A DNA stretch of 13,019 bases, taken from contig DUAT01000111.1 of the NCBI GenBank assembly GCA_012960755.1, forward strand, positions 6,687 to 19,705, given 5' to 3'. The translations under genes were made by a program, and so were the position numbers. Of this stretch, positions 1 to 7,334 are shown in pieces. Each line of letters begins with the position of its first letter. Position 1 is the first letter of the stretch. Below the pieces are notes generated by a model, which saw only the letters and a list, made by a program, of their open reading frames with translations, did no database searches and was not told the origin of the DNA. Origin of the DNA: Gammaproteobacteria bacterium (GTDB lineage Bacteria; Pseudomonadota; Gammaproteobacteria; Pseudomonadales; Azotimanducaceae_A).

Positions 1-123
1 TTCGGCGCGAAGCGCTTGTTAATCCTGACTATGATTCTGGTCGGCGTGCATGCAGTCCTGTTGGCCCAAACACAGCACCTTTGGCAGGACACGCTGTATG
101 TGCGCGTAATGCTATCGACTTGA
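1..123 (+). CDS. C-terminal tail of an upstream gene (partial)
   Basis: The first frame is open from the window edge to a TGA at 121-123, giving about 40 residues. The stretch contains a hydrophobic segment (LLILTMILVGVHAVLLA) that could be a final transmembrane helix, followed by a short polar tail. The stop lies only 4 bases before the ATG of the TPR gene, so the two are probably co-transcribed. The family cannot be recognised from this fragment. It is called real because of the open frame, the membrane-like composition and the tight spacing. Confidence 0.5.
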   Translation, partial: FGAKRLLILTMILVGVHAVLLAQTQHLWQDTLYVRVMLST

Positions 124-127
124 AAAA

Positions 128-1009
128 ATGCGGGTTAAAATCCCTATCTACATGGGGCTTGTGTTGCTGTTGCTTTCGCCCATTCATGGCGTGTTAGCAG
201 GCGGCAATATTCAAACGGGTATTGCGCTTTTCGATCAGACAAATTATCAAAAAGCCTATGAGTACTTTGAAGATATTGAATTAGAAAACAAAAATAACCC
301 GGAATATCACTACTATTACGGCCTCAGTCTCTATAAGACTGATCAGGCTAAAGATGCTGTGGAAGCGATGAAAAGAGCTGTCGAGCTTGAACCTCAAAAT
401 CCCGACTATCAGTTTGCCCTGGCATTGATCTATTTGTTGCGGGTTGGTGAAGTCAATGTGTTCCGTAAACCAGGGATGTTTGGCAAATTAAAAAAATCCA
501 TGATACAGGCGGCAGAGCATGAACCTACTTATCTGCCGGGGTATCTGTTTTATACTGGCTGGCTGCTTTATGCGCCTGGCATTGGAGGTGGGGATGTTGA
601 AAAGGGGAAGAAATATCTCGAGAAGTTAAAGGACGTGAGCGAAGCAGACTGGTTACGTCTCGAAGCCGGACTGGCTAACCGGGATGAGAATTACGCCAAA
701 GCCGAAGAACTATATTTAAAGTCCATCGAAATGGAGCCATCGCCGCGGAGCTTCATTAGCATTGCCCGGTATTATCTGGAGCGAAAGCAGTACGACCAGG
801 CAATCAGTTATGCAGACTCGTTTAACCGCCTTTCCAAACGTTGGTCAGACCCCGGTGATTCTGATGGCCATCTGGTACTGTCCGAGGCTTATTACTACCT
901 GGGAGACAAGGCAAATTTCGAAGCACATTCAGAGAAGGCAATCAGTATGAGTGAAAACGAAGCCCAGAAGGAACGATTTGAAACCAGCCTGGGTGAATTG
1001 GGCGATTGA
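128..1009 (+). CDS. Secreted/periplasmic tetratricopeptide-repeat protein
   Basis: A 293-residue protein with a typical signal peptide: positive N-terminus (MRVK), hydrophobic core at residues 6-19 and a likely cleavage after VLA at 24. The mature part is helical with TPR-type repeats at about 26-58, 59-92 (ending VELEPQNP), 172-204 (ending IEMEPSP), 205-235 and 245-278. A less regular middle section (about 105-165) carries a glycine-rich APGIGGGD loop. TPR proteins act as protein-binding scaffolds; no catalytic motif is seen, so the partner and process are unknown. The ATG follows the previous stop by 4 bases with no clear Shine-Dalgarno sequence, which fits translational coupling. The gene converges on ylqF, with 46 bases between the two stops and no strong terminator there. 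Confidence 0.85.
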   Translation: MRVKIPIYMGLVLLLLSPIHGVLAGGNIQTGIALFDQTNYQKAYEYFEDIELENKNNPEYHYYYGLSLYKTDQAKDAVEAMKRAVELEPQNPDYQFALALIYLLRVGEVNVFRKPGMFGKLKKSMIQAAEHEPTYLPGYLFYTGWLLYAPGIGGGDVEKGKKYLEKLKDVSEADWLRLEAGLANRDENYAKAEELYLKSIEMEPSPRSFISIARYYLERKQYDQAISYADSFNRLSKRWSDPGDSDGHLVLSEAYYYLGDKANFEAHSEKAISMSENEAQKERFETSLGELGD

Positions 1010-1055
1010 CTCCGGTCGCTCAAGATCGTGTACTTACAAACTGTTTTAATGGCCG

Positions 1056-1970
1056 CTACCGTTTCTTCTTTCGTTTCCGTTTCGTCCTGGATTCGGCTTT
1101 TTCTGCGAGCCTTTTCTCCACTAGTACTATTTCTCTATCGACCATCTCCGGTGTTTCCATCGTGATACGGCCCAGCTTTCCAGAGCGGATCTCGTTCAGC
1201 AAAATGGTGGACACTTTTGCAAGATCTACCTGGCCACCGGCTCTAAGACAACCGCGTCTTGCGCCGAGCAGTTCGAGAAATTCCAGCTCGGTTTCAGGCA
1301 GGGTAGGTATTTCAAAACGTTCCTGCAAACGATGCGGGTAGTGCTTAAGAAAAAAGTCAGCGGCGAAGAATGCCACCTCTTCATGATTAATTGATGTGTC
1401 CTTGATGGCACCGGTGGTGGCGAGGCGATAGCCACTTTGCTCGTTGTGAATCTTCGGCCAGAGTATCCCGGGGGTATCCAGCAACATAATTCCGTTGCGC
1501 AGGTTGATCTTCTGCTGCCCCTTGGTAACGGCGGGTTCATTGCCGGTTTTCGCCACAGCTCTACCTGCCAGCGCATTGATCAAAGTGGATTTGCCTACAT
1601 TGGGAATGCCGGTAATCATCGCCAGAATCAGTTTTGCCGTGTTTGCCTTGTTGGACACGAGATTCAGGCACAGATTAACAACCTTCTGGGCCTTGTCAGT
1701 CTGTTCCAGTGTCGTGAGTAACGTTTTGACAGAATCTTGCTGCTCGAAATGGGACTGCCATAGGGCGGTGACATCAGGGTCGGCCAGATCCGATTTACTC
1801 AGGATTTTGATACAGGGTTTGTTTTCCCGGAGAGTCGCGATGTTGGGATTCTGACTGCTATAGGGCAATCGAGCATCCAGCAATTCAATGATAAGGTCCA
1901 CCTGCGGCAGCACCTCAAGCATATCCTTGTTCGCCTTGTGCATGTGGCCAGGGTACCAGTGGATTGCCAT
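1056..1970 (-). CDS. ylqF: YlqF/RbgA-family ribosome biogenesis GTPase
   Basis: A 304-residue GTPase with the circularly permuted motif order of the YlqF/RbgA group. It opens with the family signature WYPGHMHKA (5-13), then G4 as SKSD (58-61), G1/P-loop GIPNVGKST (121-129), the G2 threonine in PAVTKGQQ (T149) and G3 DTPG (165-168). The C-terminal part (about 200-304) is the helical RNA/ribosome-binding region and ends in a very basic tail (KRKRKKKR). Family members help mature the large ribosomal subunit in the cytoplasm; in B. subtilis RbgA acts at a late 50S step. The G4 motif has Ser where Asn or Thr is more usual. It lies 49 bases downstream of cvfB on the same strand, so the two may share a transcript. 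The ATG at 1970 has an AGG just upstream, at rather short spacing. Confidence 0.93.
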   Translation of the reverse strand: MAIHWYPGHMHKANKDMLEVLPQVDLIIELLDARLPYSSQNPNIATLRENKPCIKILSKSDLADPDVTALWQSHFEQQDSVKTLLTTLEQTDKAQKVVNLCLNLVSNKANTAKLILAMITGIPNVGKSTLINALAGRAVAKTGNEPAVTKGQQKINLRNGIMLLDTPGILWPKIHNEQSGYRLATTGAIKDTSINHEEVAFFAADFFLKHYPHRLQERFEIPTLPETELEFLELLGARRGCLRAGGQVDLAKVSTILLNEIRSGKLGRITMETPEMVDREIVLVEKRLAEKAESRTKRKRKKKR

Positions 1971-2004
1971 TAGCCTGTATTTCTCATAACGTTCTATTAC
2001 TCCA

Positions 2005-2030
2005 TTCTATAGGTCTGTTCTATAGGTCTG
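2005..2030. repeat. 13-bp tandem duplication across the cvfB stop codon
   Basis: TTCTATAGGTCTG occurs twice head to tail (2005-2017 and 2018-2030), followed by a partial third TTCT. On the minus strand the second copy holds the last codons and TAG stop of cvfB, and the first copy repeats the same bases, including TAG, in another frame after the stop. It looks like replication slippage. Confidence 0.8.
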
Positions 2031-2883
2031 TTCTCTCGGTCAGTCGGATGCCGTCTTTATCGATAGTGATGACCCGCTGTTTGTACAGTGCACCAATCGT
2101 CTTCTTGAAAGATTTCTTACTCATACCAAACAACTTCAAAATCAATGCGGGATCTGACTTATCGTGTACGGGGGCGAAACCGTCAGCGTCTTTCAGATAG
2201 CCAAGAATGGTTTTTGCGTATTTGTCGCGAGCTTCCTGCCCGCCATCGATACTTAGGTCTATTTTGCCATCAGACCGGATAAATTTGATATACCCCTTTA
2301 TTGACTGGCCAAAGCTCAAGCGTTGGTGCACTTCGTTTTTATACAGCACTCCCCAATGACTGTGGTTAACGATCGCCTTGTAACCCAGATCTGTAGTGTT
2401 GGCCACAATCAGGTCTACAGGTTGACGCGGCTTGAAGTCATGGGGTCTGTCGTCGGTTAAGAATTTGTCGATTTTTGAGGAAGCCGTGATACGCCCATCC
2501 ACTTTGCCGGCATAGAGATAGACCAGATAAGAGTGCCCAACTTCCATCGGCCTGTGCTGCTCGGCAAATGGAACCAGTAAGTCCTTTTCCAATCCCCAAT
2601 TTAGAAATGCACCGACACTGGTGCTGGCGACCACATTCAGATAGGCAAATTCGCTTACCTCTGCCTTCGGTTGCCGGGTGGTCGCGATGTATCTGTTTTC
2701 AGAATCGAGATAGAGAAATACATCAACATGATCGCCAACTGCCAATTCATAAGGTACCTGACGCCGTGGCAATAACACCTCTCCGAGATTCTCAGCATCC
2801 AGGTAGATGCCCTGCTCAAGGACTTTCGCGACATTCAAGATGTATCTATGGCCAACTTCTATCATGGGACCATTATAAGTCAT
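2020..2883 (-). CDS. cvfB: CvfB/YitL-family S1-type RNA-binding protein
   Basis: A 287-residue protein with the architecture of the CvfB family: three S1/S1-like OB folds at about 8-70, 74-138 and 150-213, then a C-terminal winged-helix region (about 218-282, including LFGMSKKSFKKTIGALYKQ). CvfB-type proteins bind RNA and, in Staphylococcus, influence virulence gene expression; in Gammaproteobacteria their targets are largely unknown. There is no signal peptide, so it is cytoplasmic. Two starts are possible: ATG at 2883, or the in-frame ATG six codons later (2865), which gives the common family beginning MIEVG. It precedes ylqF on the same strand. A hairpin sits just upstream of the first ATG (2893-2917) and could affect translation. 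The length fits the family. Confidence 0.88.
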   Translation of the reverse strand: MTYNGPMIEVGHRYILNVAKVLEQGIYLDAENLGEVLLPRRQVPYELAVGDHVDVFLYLDSENRYIATTRQPKAEVSEFAYLNVVASTSVGAFLNWGLEKDLLVPFAEQHRPMEVGHSYLVYLYAGKVDGRITASSKIDKFLTDDRPHDFKPRQPVDLIVANTTDLGYKAIVNHSHWGVLYKNEVHQRLSFGQSIKGYIKFIRSDGKIDLSIDGGQEARDKYAKTILGYLKDADGFAPVHDKSDPALILKLFGMSKKSFKKTIGALYKQRVITIDKDGIRLTERTDL

Positions 2884-2892
2884 CCAGAGCGC

Positions 2893-2917
2893 CTGGCGAG
2901 GAAAACACCTTCGCCAG
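2893..2917 (-). promoter_or_regulatory. Leader hairpin directly upstream of cvfB
   Basis: On the minus strand CTGGCG-A-AGG, a six-base loop, and CCT-CGCCAG form nine base pairs with one bulged base. The structure ends 10 bases before the ATG at 2883 and covers the only AGG that could serve as a ribosome-binding site for that start. It could limit translation initiation; that role is inferred, not shown. Confidence 0.45.
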
Positions 2918-2924
2918 CTCGGTT

Positions 2925-2954
2925 ATAGGAAGCTTGGCAATAGGAAGCTCGGCA
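2925..2954. repeat. 15-bp tandem repeat upstream of cvfB
   Basis: ATAGGAAGCTTGGCA (2925-2939) is followed directly by ATAGGAAGCTCGGCA (2940-2954), with one mismatch, and then a decayed third unit (ACAGGAAATTC). It lies in the cvfB upstream region. On the minus strand the first unit includes TATAAC, a possible -10 box, but no -35 at proper spacing was found. Confidence 0.7.
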
Positions 2955-2978
2955 ACAGGAAATTCTATTTGAAAGATA

Positions 2979-3012
2979 GATTGAATGTTCGATTGAATGT
3001 TCGATTGAACAT
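2979..3012. repeat. 12-bp tandem repeat containing a small palindrome
   Basis: GATTGAATGTTC is present at 2979-2990 and 2991-3002, followed by GATTGAACATCC at 3003-3014. The second and third units together make ATGTTC-GATT-GAACAT (2997-3012), a perfect 6-bp inverted repeat. It lies between the 3' end of the TonB-receptor gene and the cvfB upstream region. It could be an operator for cvfB or simply slippage-generated sequence. Confidence 0.6.
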
Positions 3013-3030
3013 CCCGTATAACTTAAGAGT

Positions 3031-3062
3031 ATTGAAGTCGGAACATGCGTTCCGACTTCAAT
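3031..3062 (-). terminator. Probable terminator of the TonB-receptor gene
   Basis: ATTGAAGTCGGAA (3031-3043) and TTCCGACTTCAAT (3050-3062) pair perfectly over 13 bp around a six-base loop. It lies 17 bases after the receptor stop codon, between that gene and cvfB. No strong U-run follows on the minus strand (CAATACTCTTAAG), so it may act as a weak intrinsic terminator or as an mRNA 3'-end stabiliser. Confidence 0.65.
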
Positions 3063-3079
3063 GGATGAACCAATTTTCC

Positions 3080-5452
3080 CTAAAGATGGTACTCGAATTC
3101 AATCCCGTAAGATCTGGGTCGATTCACAAACCCTGCGGCAAACAAGGTGGCGATAGGGAAGAATGTCTCATATCTCTCGTCTGTCAGGTTACGACCAAAG
3201 GCAACCACTGAGTAGTTCTCGGCGTAGTAACCAATTGATGCGGTGACATCATCGCGATCATCAACGTGACCTAACGGTGTGTTGAGCAGATTTGTTTCGA
3301 ATGCATCAACCCAGGCGTACTTCGCATAAATTTCCAGAGTTCCGGACCCTAACGGAACAGAGAATGTGCCGCCAAGACCGAGTGTGGCTTTAGGCGCGTT
3401 ACGCGGCGTCAGGTGACTTGCATCTTCAACCAACTCTATTCCGTCAGAAGCATTGATATCGGTGAAAAAATCTTCATATTCTGCATCCAGGTAGCCATAG
3501 TTGAAAAAGACTCTGAGGTTTTCGCTGACTACGTACTGCGCTTCTAACTCGAAACCCTTATAGATTGCGCTCGCGACGTTATCGAAGGTTGTAGCCACGG
3601 TCTTGGTATCGGGGTCAACTTGAACCGATGACTCTTGCTTGTCCTCAAAATCATTATAAAAGGCAGTTAGGTTTAATTGCATGCGATTATTGAGCAACCT
3701 GCTTTTGAATCCAAATTCAAATGATTTGGCGAATTCCGGATCGTACTGGTCACGGATAAAATCACGAGTATTTTGATTCACACCAAAGAAACCACCCGAG
3801 TGAAAGCCCTCTGCGTAAGAACCATAAATGATCGTGTCCTCGTTCAATTGGTAAGTCAAACCCAACTTTGGCGATAATTCGGTCCAGGTATTATCCAGAT
3901 CTGCATACTCAGGAAAATTACGCTCGCGTTGTCGCTCAACGTTAGACAAATATGCCTGCCCGGCCCGGAATACCTTCTCTTCTTCTGTCCAGCGCAAACC
4001 AGCCGTTACGGTCCAGTCTTCCGCGAACGTCCAGTCAGCCTGGGCAAATACCGCAACTGAAGTGGTCTCTTGCGTTTCATAGAGAATCTGGGTGATGACT
4101 TGTCCAAAAGGAATTCCGCCTGGTATACCCGTGTCGCAATAAATGGGGGCAAATGCGCCAACCTGACAGGCACCCCAGAGCGCTGGTGTAGCACCTACAC
4201 CACCAAACAGGGACGACCAGAAAAAGTCACCAGTAACCCAGTCCTGATCAAATTCACTCTGCCAATAGTAGACGCCAGACGTCAACGTTAGATTGTCCCA
4301 GGAACCATCTATTCGCAGCTCCTGACTAAACTGGTCGTAGTCGTTCCAGCGTTCAATCGTAATATAGTCTGCAGCGGAAGCATCAAAATCAAATATTCTG
4401 TACTCGAACATATCCCGGTATCCGGTTACCGAGACCAGGGTCAAATTGTTTGACAAATCGTATCGCATATTCAGCGTGTAAGCATCGATGTCCAGTTCTG
4501 CGTCGTTTCGCTTATCATTCTCCGAAACGCTGGGCGTTTTAGTTGTCGTCCGGCAAATTGAAGGGGCATAACTTGTACAGGCGGCAAAGCCGCCGCTGTA
4601 ATCGGATTCGTTGGGGTCTGTGGGTGGTGGTATAACACCGGCAGCCACGTTGTAATTTGTCTGGTACGCGTTCAGCAGACTTTCATCCTTAAACTTTTCG
4701 ATGGTGAAAATGGCCTCGAATTTATCCGCCGGGGTCCATAAGAAAGTTAAACCATAATTCATATAGTCTTTCTCGGCGGTATTGCCACCAATGGTCACGT
4801 TCTTCATATAACCATCGTCTTGAATCGTGGTTGCGAAAAACTTCGCCGCCAGGGTATCTTCGATCAATGACATATTCATAACGGCGCGTAATTCCTGCTG
4901 ACCGTCGTTACCTACCGTTGCCTTAAATCCGCCACCGAATTCGCCAGTGGGTCGACTTCGTACGACATGAATGACGCCGCCAACAGTATTTTTACCGAAC
5001 AACGTTCCCTGTGGGCCGCGCATAATTTCAATACGCTCAAGGTCAAAGTTTTCAAGTACCTGGCCTGCCAGAGAGCCGAGGTAAATTCCATCAATCATGA
5101 CACCAATCGGCGCGTCGAAAGAGTTATCGTCTGTGCGGGTTGGGCTGATCCCCCTGATTGCAATTGAGCCCCCTCCACCGGCTCTGCCACCATCTTCGGA
5201 AATCTGTACGTTGGGTGCAAAACCATTCAAGTCTGTTATATTTCTGATAGTTGAATTTGCCAGCTGCTCTGCACTGATCGCCGTAATGGCAATGGGGATA
5301 GATTGCGCGGATTCCTCAATCTTTCGAGCTGTGACGGTGACTTCTTCCAACTCAAGACTGCTGCTCTCGGCAAAGGCGATCTGAGAAGTGAAGGGGGATG
5401 TGGTAATCAGTAATGCTGCAAAACTAATTGATCGAAACTTTCCATAAGTCAT
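3080..5452 (-). CDS. TonB-dependent outer-membrane receptor
   Basis: A 790-residue outer-membrane receptor when started at the ATG at 5452. Residues 1-28 form a signal peptide ending IAFA. A TonB-box-like segment, EEVTVTARK (36-44), leads into the plug domain (about 45-165) with the typical run IRGISPTRTDDN, VMIDGIYLG, IEIMRGPQGTLFGKNTVGG. The remaining ~620 residues look like the 22-strand barrel, ending GIEFEYHL. Two Cys pairs in likely surface loops (ACTSYAPSIC and ACQVGAFAPIYC) suggest loop disulfides. Such receptors import iron chelates, vitamins or other large or scarce molecules using TonB-ExbB-ExbD energy; the substrate cannot be told here. The reading frame extends 37 codons further upstream to 5563, but a sigma70-like promoter (5484-5512) lies inside that extension and the signal peptide begins at 5452, so the shorter form is chosen. 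Confidence 0.92.
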   Translation of the reverse strand: MTYGKFRSISFAALLITTSPFTSQIAFAESSSLELEEVTVTARKIEESAQSIPIAITAISAEQLANSTIRNITDLNGFAPNVQISEDGGRAGGGGSIAIRGISPTRTDDNSFDAPIGVMIDGIYLGSLAGQVLENFDLERIEIMRGPQGTLFGKNTVGGVIHVVRSRPTGEFGGGFKATVGNDGQQELRAVMNMSLIEDTLAAKFFATTIQDDGYMKNVTIGGNTAEKDYMNYGLTFLWTPADKFEAIFTIEKFKDESLLNAYQTNYNVAAGVIPPPTDPNESDYSGGFAACTSYAPSICRTTTKTPSVSENDKRNDAELDIDAYTLNMRYDLSNNLTLVSVTGYRDMFEYRIFDFDASAADYITIERWNDYDQFSQELRIDGSWDNLTLTSGVYYWQSEFDQDWVTGDFFWSSLFGGVGATPALWGACQVGAFAPIYCDTGIPGGIPFGQVITQILYETQETTSVAVFAQADWTFAEDWTVTAGLRWTEEEKVFRAGQAYLSNVERQRERNFPEYADLDNTWTELSPKLGLTYQLNEDTIIYGSYAEGFHSGGFFGVNQNTRDFIRDQYDPEFAKSFEFGFKSRLLNNRMQLNLTAFYNDFEDKQESSVQVDPDTKTVATTFDNVASAIYKGFELEAQYVVSENLRVFFNYGYLDAEYEDFFTDINASDGIELVEDASHLTPRNAPKATLGLGGTFSVPLGSGTLEIYAKYAWVDAFETNLLNTPLGHVDDRDDVTASIGYYAENYSVVAFGRNLTDERYETFFPIATLFAAGFVNRPRSYGIEFEYHL

Positions 5453-5483
5453 TATTGTTTTCCCAAGCTTTTTAGGTGGTTCT

Positions 5484-5512
5484 GTTATGAAGGTAAACAG
5501 GGCTCCTGTCAA
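5484..5512 (-). promoter_or_regulatory. sigma70-like promoter of the TonB-receptor gene
   Basis: On the minus strand TTGACA (5512-5507) is followed after exactly 17 bases by CATAAC (5489-5484). This is a consensus -35 box with a 4/6 -10 box. A T-run just upstream could act as an UP element. The expected transcript would start near 5477, leaving about 25 untranslated bases before the ATG at 5452. No Fur-box-like palindrome was recognised. Confidence 0.6.
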
Positions 5513-5554
5513 CAAAAAAATCATTCCTGATTGTTTCCAAGTCAAACCCGGGAA

Positions 5555-5572
5555 GGGGAGCATCAGCCCCCC
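5555..5572 (-). terminator. Short GC hairpin between the tex remnant and the TonB-receptor gene
   Basis: GGGG-A-GC-ATCA-GC-C-CCCC (plus strand, 5555-5572) folds into a short stem with one A/C mismatch. It lies about 100 bases past the tex stop (5676) in the minus direction and upstream of the receptor promoter. No T-run follows, so it is at best a weak terminator. The rest of 5573-5675 shows nothing recognisable. Confidence 0.25.
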
Positions 5573-5675
5573 AAGGTGTCCATCAATCTATTCTGGGTTT
5601 GCGTGGTCGAATACTGCTCGACGAAAACGATCTATACACTGGTACGCAGCTTGCGATCACACGTGGATATGGATT

Positions 5676-6095
5676 TCAACGCTTCCCACCGGCCTTGTCT
5701 TGTGCCTTGGCTAAGGCCTGTGCGAATGCGCCATTCAATGGGGCGCTGGCCGACTTCTGGGATCTTTGTTCTCGAGGTTGTTTGCCGCTGCGATTAGATG
5801 TTGGTCGCCGGGATCGATTGCTGTTATCTTTGTGTTGAATTTCGTCATCCAGGCGCATGGTCAAGGCGATGCGTTTCCTGTCAATATCAATCTCCATCAC
5901 CTTGGTGCGAACAATATCCCCGGCTTTTACTACTTCACGGGGGTCTTTCACAAATTTGTTTGCGAGTGCCGAAATATGCACGAGCCCATCCTGGTGAACA
6001 CCGATATCCACGAACGCGCCGAAGTTCGTCACATTCGTGACGGTACCTTCGAGGATCATCTGTCCTTCGCAAATATTCGTACGTGTTGATGCCAT
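5676..6095 (-). pseudogene. tex: tex 3' remnant (S1 domain), cut by an IS
   Basis: From residue 13 on, the 139-residue reading frame matches the end of the transcription accessory protein Tex: the S1 domain [20 protein letters not shown] with [17 protein letters not shown] and [12 protein letters not shown], then the basic, Ser/Arg-rich tail ending [11 protein letters not shown]. Tex is a ~770-residue nucleic-acid-binding protein; its N-terminal HTH, YqgF-like and HhH domains are missing here. Residues 1-12 ([12 protein letters not shown]) are encoded almost wholly by the terminal inverted repeat of the adjoining IS: the IS ends at 6061 and tex sequence resumes at 6060, in frame. A free S1-domain peptide could be made from ATG 6095 or 6059, but neither has a good ribosome-binding site (AGG lies only 2 bases before 6095). 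The missing 5' part is not found beyond the IS. Confidence 0.85.
6061..6077 (+). repeat. Left terminal inverted repeat of IS copy 1
   Basis: TGTCCTTCGCAAATATT matches the reverse complement of 6837-6853 over 17 of 17 bases. It also matches the end of copy 2 at 11433 with two mismatches. The base before it (6060) belongs to tex. Confidence 0.85.
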
Positions 6096-6129
6096 TGCCT
6101 TTCAGGCATTTCCAGTTTAGTGTTTATTG

Positions 6130-6822
6130 ATGTTGTTTTTGATCCAGATATTCCGAAATCGCTTCGCCCGAAGGCTCGATATCGTTGCCTATTTGACCGC
6201 TGAGAATCTAGCAGCTGATTGTATTGAAGAGGAATCAGAAACGGCCAAGTCTGAAAGCACGTGATCGTGTGTTCTGGAAAGTCCTATCGCAGGTCTGGCC
6301 ACGCTGGCGAAATTCTTTGGTCATCGTCCAGCCGGGGACTGTGATTGGTTGGCAAAAGAGGGCATTCAGGTTTTATTCAATGTCACTGCGAATCCAACCG
6401 CGCAATGGACTGCTCAACAGGTTACTGAAGCTTTTCCATGGGATACAGCACCAAAATATTTACTTCGAGATAGGGACAAGATTTTCGGTATGGTTTTCCA
6501 GGGTCGCATTAAGTCGATGGGTATCGAGGAAGTGATGACCGCATATCGTAGCCCTTGGCAGAATGCCTATGTTGAACGACTCAATGGAAGTATTCGGCGA
6601 GAATGTACTGATCACATCATCGTTTGGAGTGAGCGTCATCTGAAAAAAGTTCTTCGGGGATACTCCGATTACTACAATAATGACCGAACTCACTTAGGTC
6701 TCGTCAAACAAACGCTGGTTGAGCGTCACGTGTCTAAAAGGGCTTCAAAATCGGATCATTTGGTAGAAATTCCGAAAGTAGGTGGGCTTCACCATCGATA
6801 TGTGTGGCGAGAAGCAGCTTGA
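6130..6822 (+). pseudogene. DDE transposase pseudogene, IS copy 1 (internal deletion, frameshift)
   Basis: The ancestral start is probably ATG 6130 (MLFLIQIFRNRF, then LDIVAYLTAENLA). Near 6208 about a dozen bases present in copy 2 are missing and the frame shifts; coding continues in another frame (RPSLKARDRVFWKVLSQVW, then SLVIVQPGTVIGWQKRAFRFY). Near 6377 a large internal deletion joins this to the C-terminal catalytic half in a third frame (FNVTANPTAQWTAQQ, YLLRDRDKIFG, RSPWQNAYVERLNGSIRREC, ending HHRYVWREAA). The second Asp (RDRD) and the catalytic Glu (YVERL) remain, but the first Asp region and the segment equivalent to copy 2's WGAPRIHGELL are gone. It cannot encode an active enzyme. 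A 157-residue reading frame (6349-6822) remains open but is only the C-terminal half. Confidence 0.88.
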
Positions 6823-6836
6823 GTTTCTCCCGGATC

Positions 6837-6853
6837 AATATTTGCGAAGGACA
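6837..6853 (-). repeat. Right terminal inverted repeat of IS copy 1
   Basis: AATATTTGCGAAGGACA is the exact reverse complement of the left end at 6061-6077. Confidence 0.85.
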
Positions 6854-6871
6854 GATAATTGCGAAGGACAG
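6842..6871 (+). repeat. Duplicated IS terminus
   Basis: TTGCGAAGGACAG occurs at 6842-6854 (the end of the IS) and again at 6859-6871, 17 bases on. The second copy lies outside the assigned IS end. It could be a slippage product or a solo end left by another copy. Apart from this, the 78 bases between the IS and the next gene stop show nothing recognisable. Confidence 0.7.
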
Positions 6872-6931
6872 TGTTTGTGGTTAACTGGCGGACGAGATGC
6901 CATGGGTTGAATTGGCCAGGGAACAATGGTG

Positions 6932-7315
6932 TCACGTCGCTGAAGCTGGACCATCAAATGACTTCAGCAGTTCGTACCAGCCCGAACCATTTATTTTTAT
7001 CGGCAATTGGCCCGCCTTTTCCATTGTTTCTCGATGATGCCTGCGACCTTCCCAGGCATCCGGGTCTGCCTGCCACTCATTCAACACTCGTTCTGCTTCC
7101 TTGTAGCTGTCCGCCTCAACCTCGTAGACGGAGAGGTAATTGGAAACCGTTTCACCATCAAGATGAGATCCGGCAAGTTTGTAGATGCTGCCTTTGACGA
7201 AATTGGGACATCGGGTGGTATCTTCGATGTGCTGATTAACAAACCATTCATCAAAAATTGCCTGGTGGTTGGCGCTGGTCGGTTCACAAAGCCCTATCAA
7301 TACATACCTTGTCAT
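6932..7315 (-). CDS. EthD-like dimeric alpha/beta-barrel protein
   Basis: A 127-residue protein whose pattern (MTRYVLIGLCEP, WFVNQHIEDTTRCPNF, LSVYEVEAD, EAERVLNEWQAD) fits the ferredoxin-like dimeric alpha/beta-barrel fold of EthD-type proteins. These are small cytoplasmic proteins often found beside oxygenases, where some bind or isomerise unstable oxidation products. The call rests on pattern rather than on an active-site motif. The start is placed at ATG 7315 because AAAGG lies 9 bases before it; the frame could run to 7462, but that would overlap most of the preceding gene. It is the last gene of the four-gene minus-strand unit, 19 bases after the 77-residue protein. The conserved-looking His 29 and Asp 31 (QHIED) may be functional, but this is a guess. 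Confidence 0.72.
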   Translation of the reverse strand: MTRYVLIGLCEPTSANHQAIFDEWFVNQHIEDTTRCPNFVKGSIYKLAGSHLDGETVSNYLSVYEVEADSYKEAERVLNEWQADPDAWEGRRHHRETMEKAGQLPIKINGSGWYELLKSFDGPASAT

Positions 7316-7334
7316 AATCTTTTGCCTTTCTTTG

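Larger units (their letters stand above)
6061..6853 (+). mobile_element. Decayed insertion sequence, copy 1
   Basis: A 793-bp element bounded by perfect 17-bp terminal inverted repeats (TGTCCTTCGCAAATATT at the left, its reverse complement at the right). It encodes a broken DDE (rve/integrase-core) transposase on the plus strand. Flanking bases (GATCATC at the left, GATAATT at the right) do not show a convincing target-site duplication, so it is not a clean, recent insertion. Its 5' 130 bp closely resemble the 5' end of copy 2 at 11433. The transposase resembles the IS3/IS481-like integrase-core group; the exact IS family cannot be assigned by eye. Confidence 0.85.

Noticed and set aside
5453..5563. 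37-codon N-terminal extension of the TonB receptor
   Set aside because: It contains the likely promoter (5484-5512) and would place an extra hydrophobic stretch before a normal signal peptide.
6054..6860. Target-site duplication around IS copy 1
   Set aside because: GATCATC at the left and GATAATT at the right share only a few bases; not convincing, and tex does not continue on the right side.
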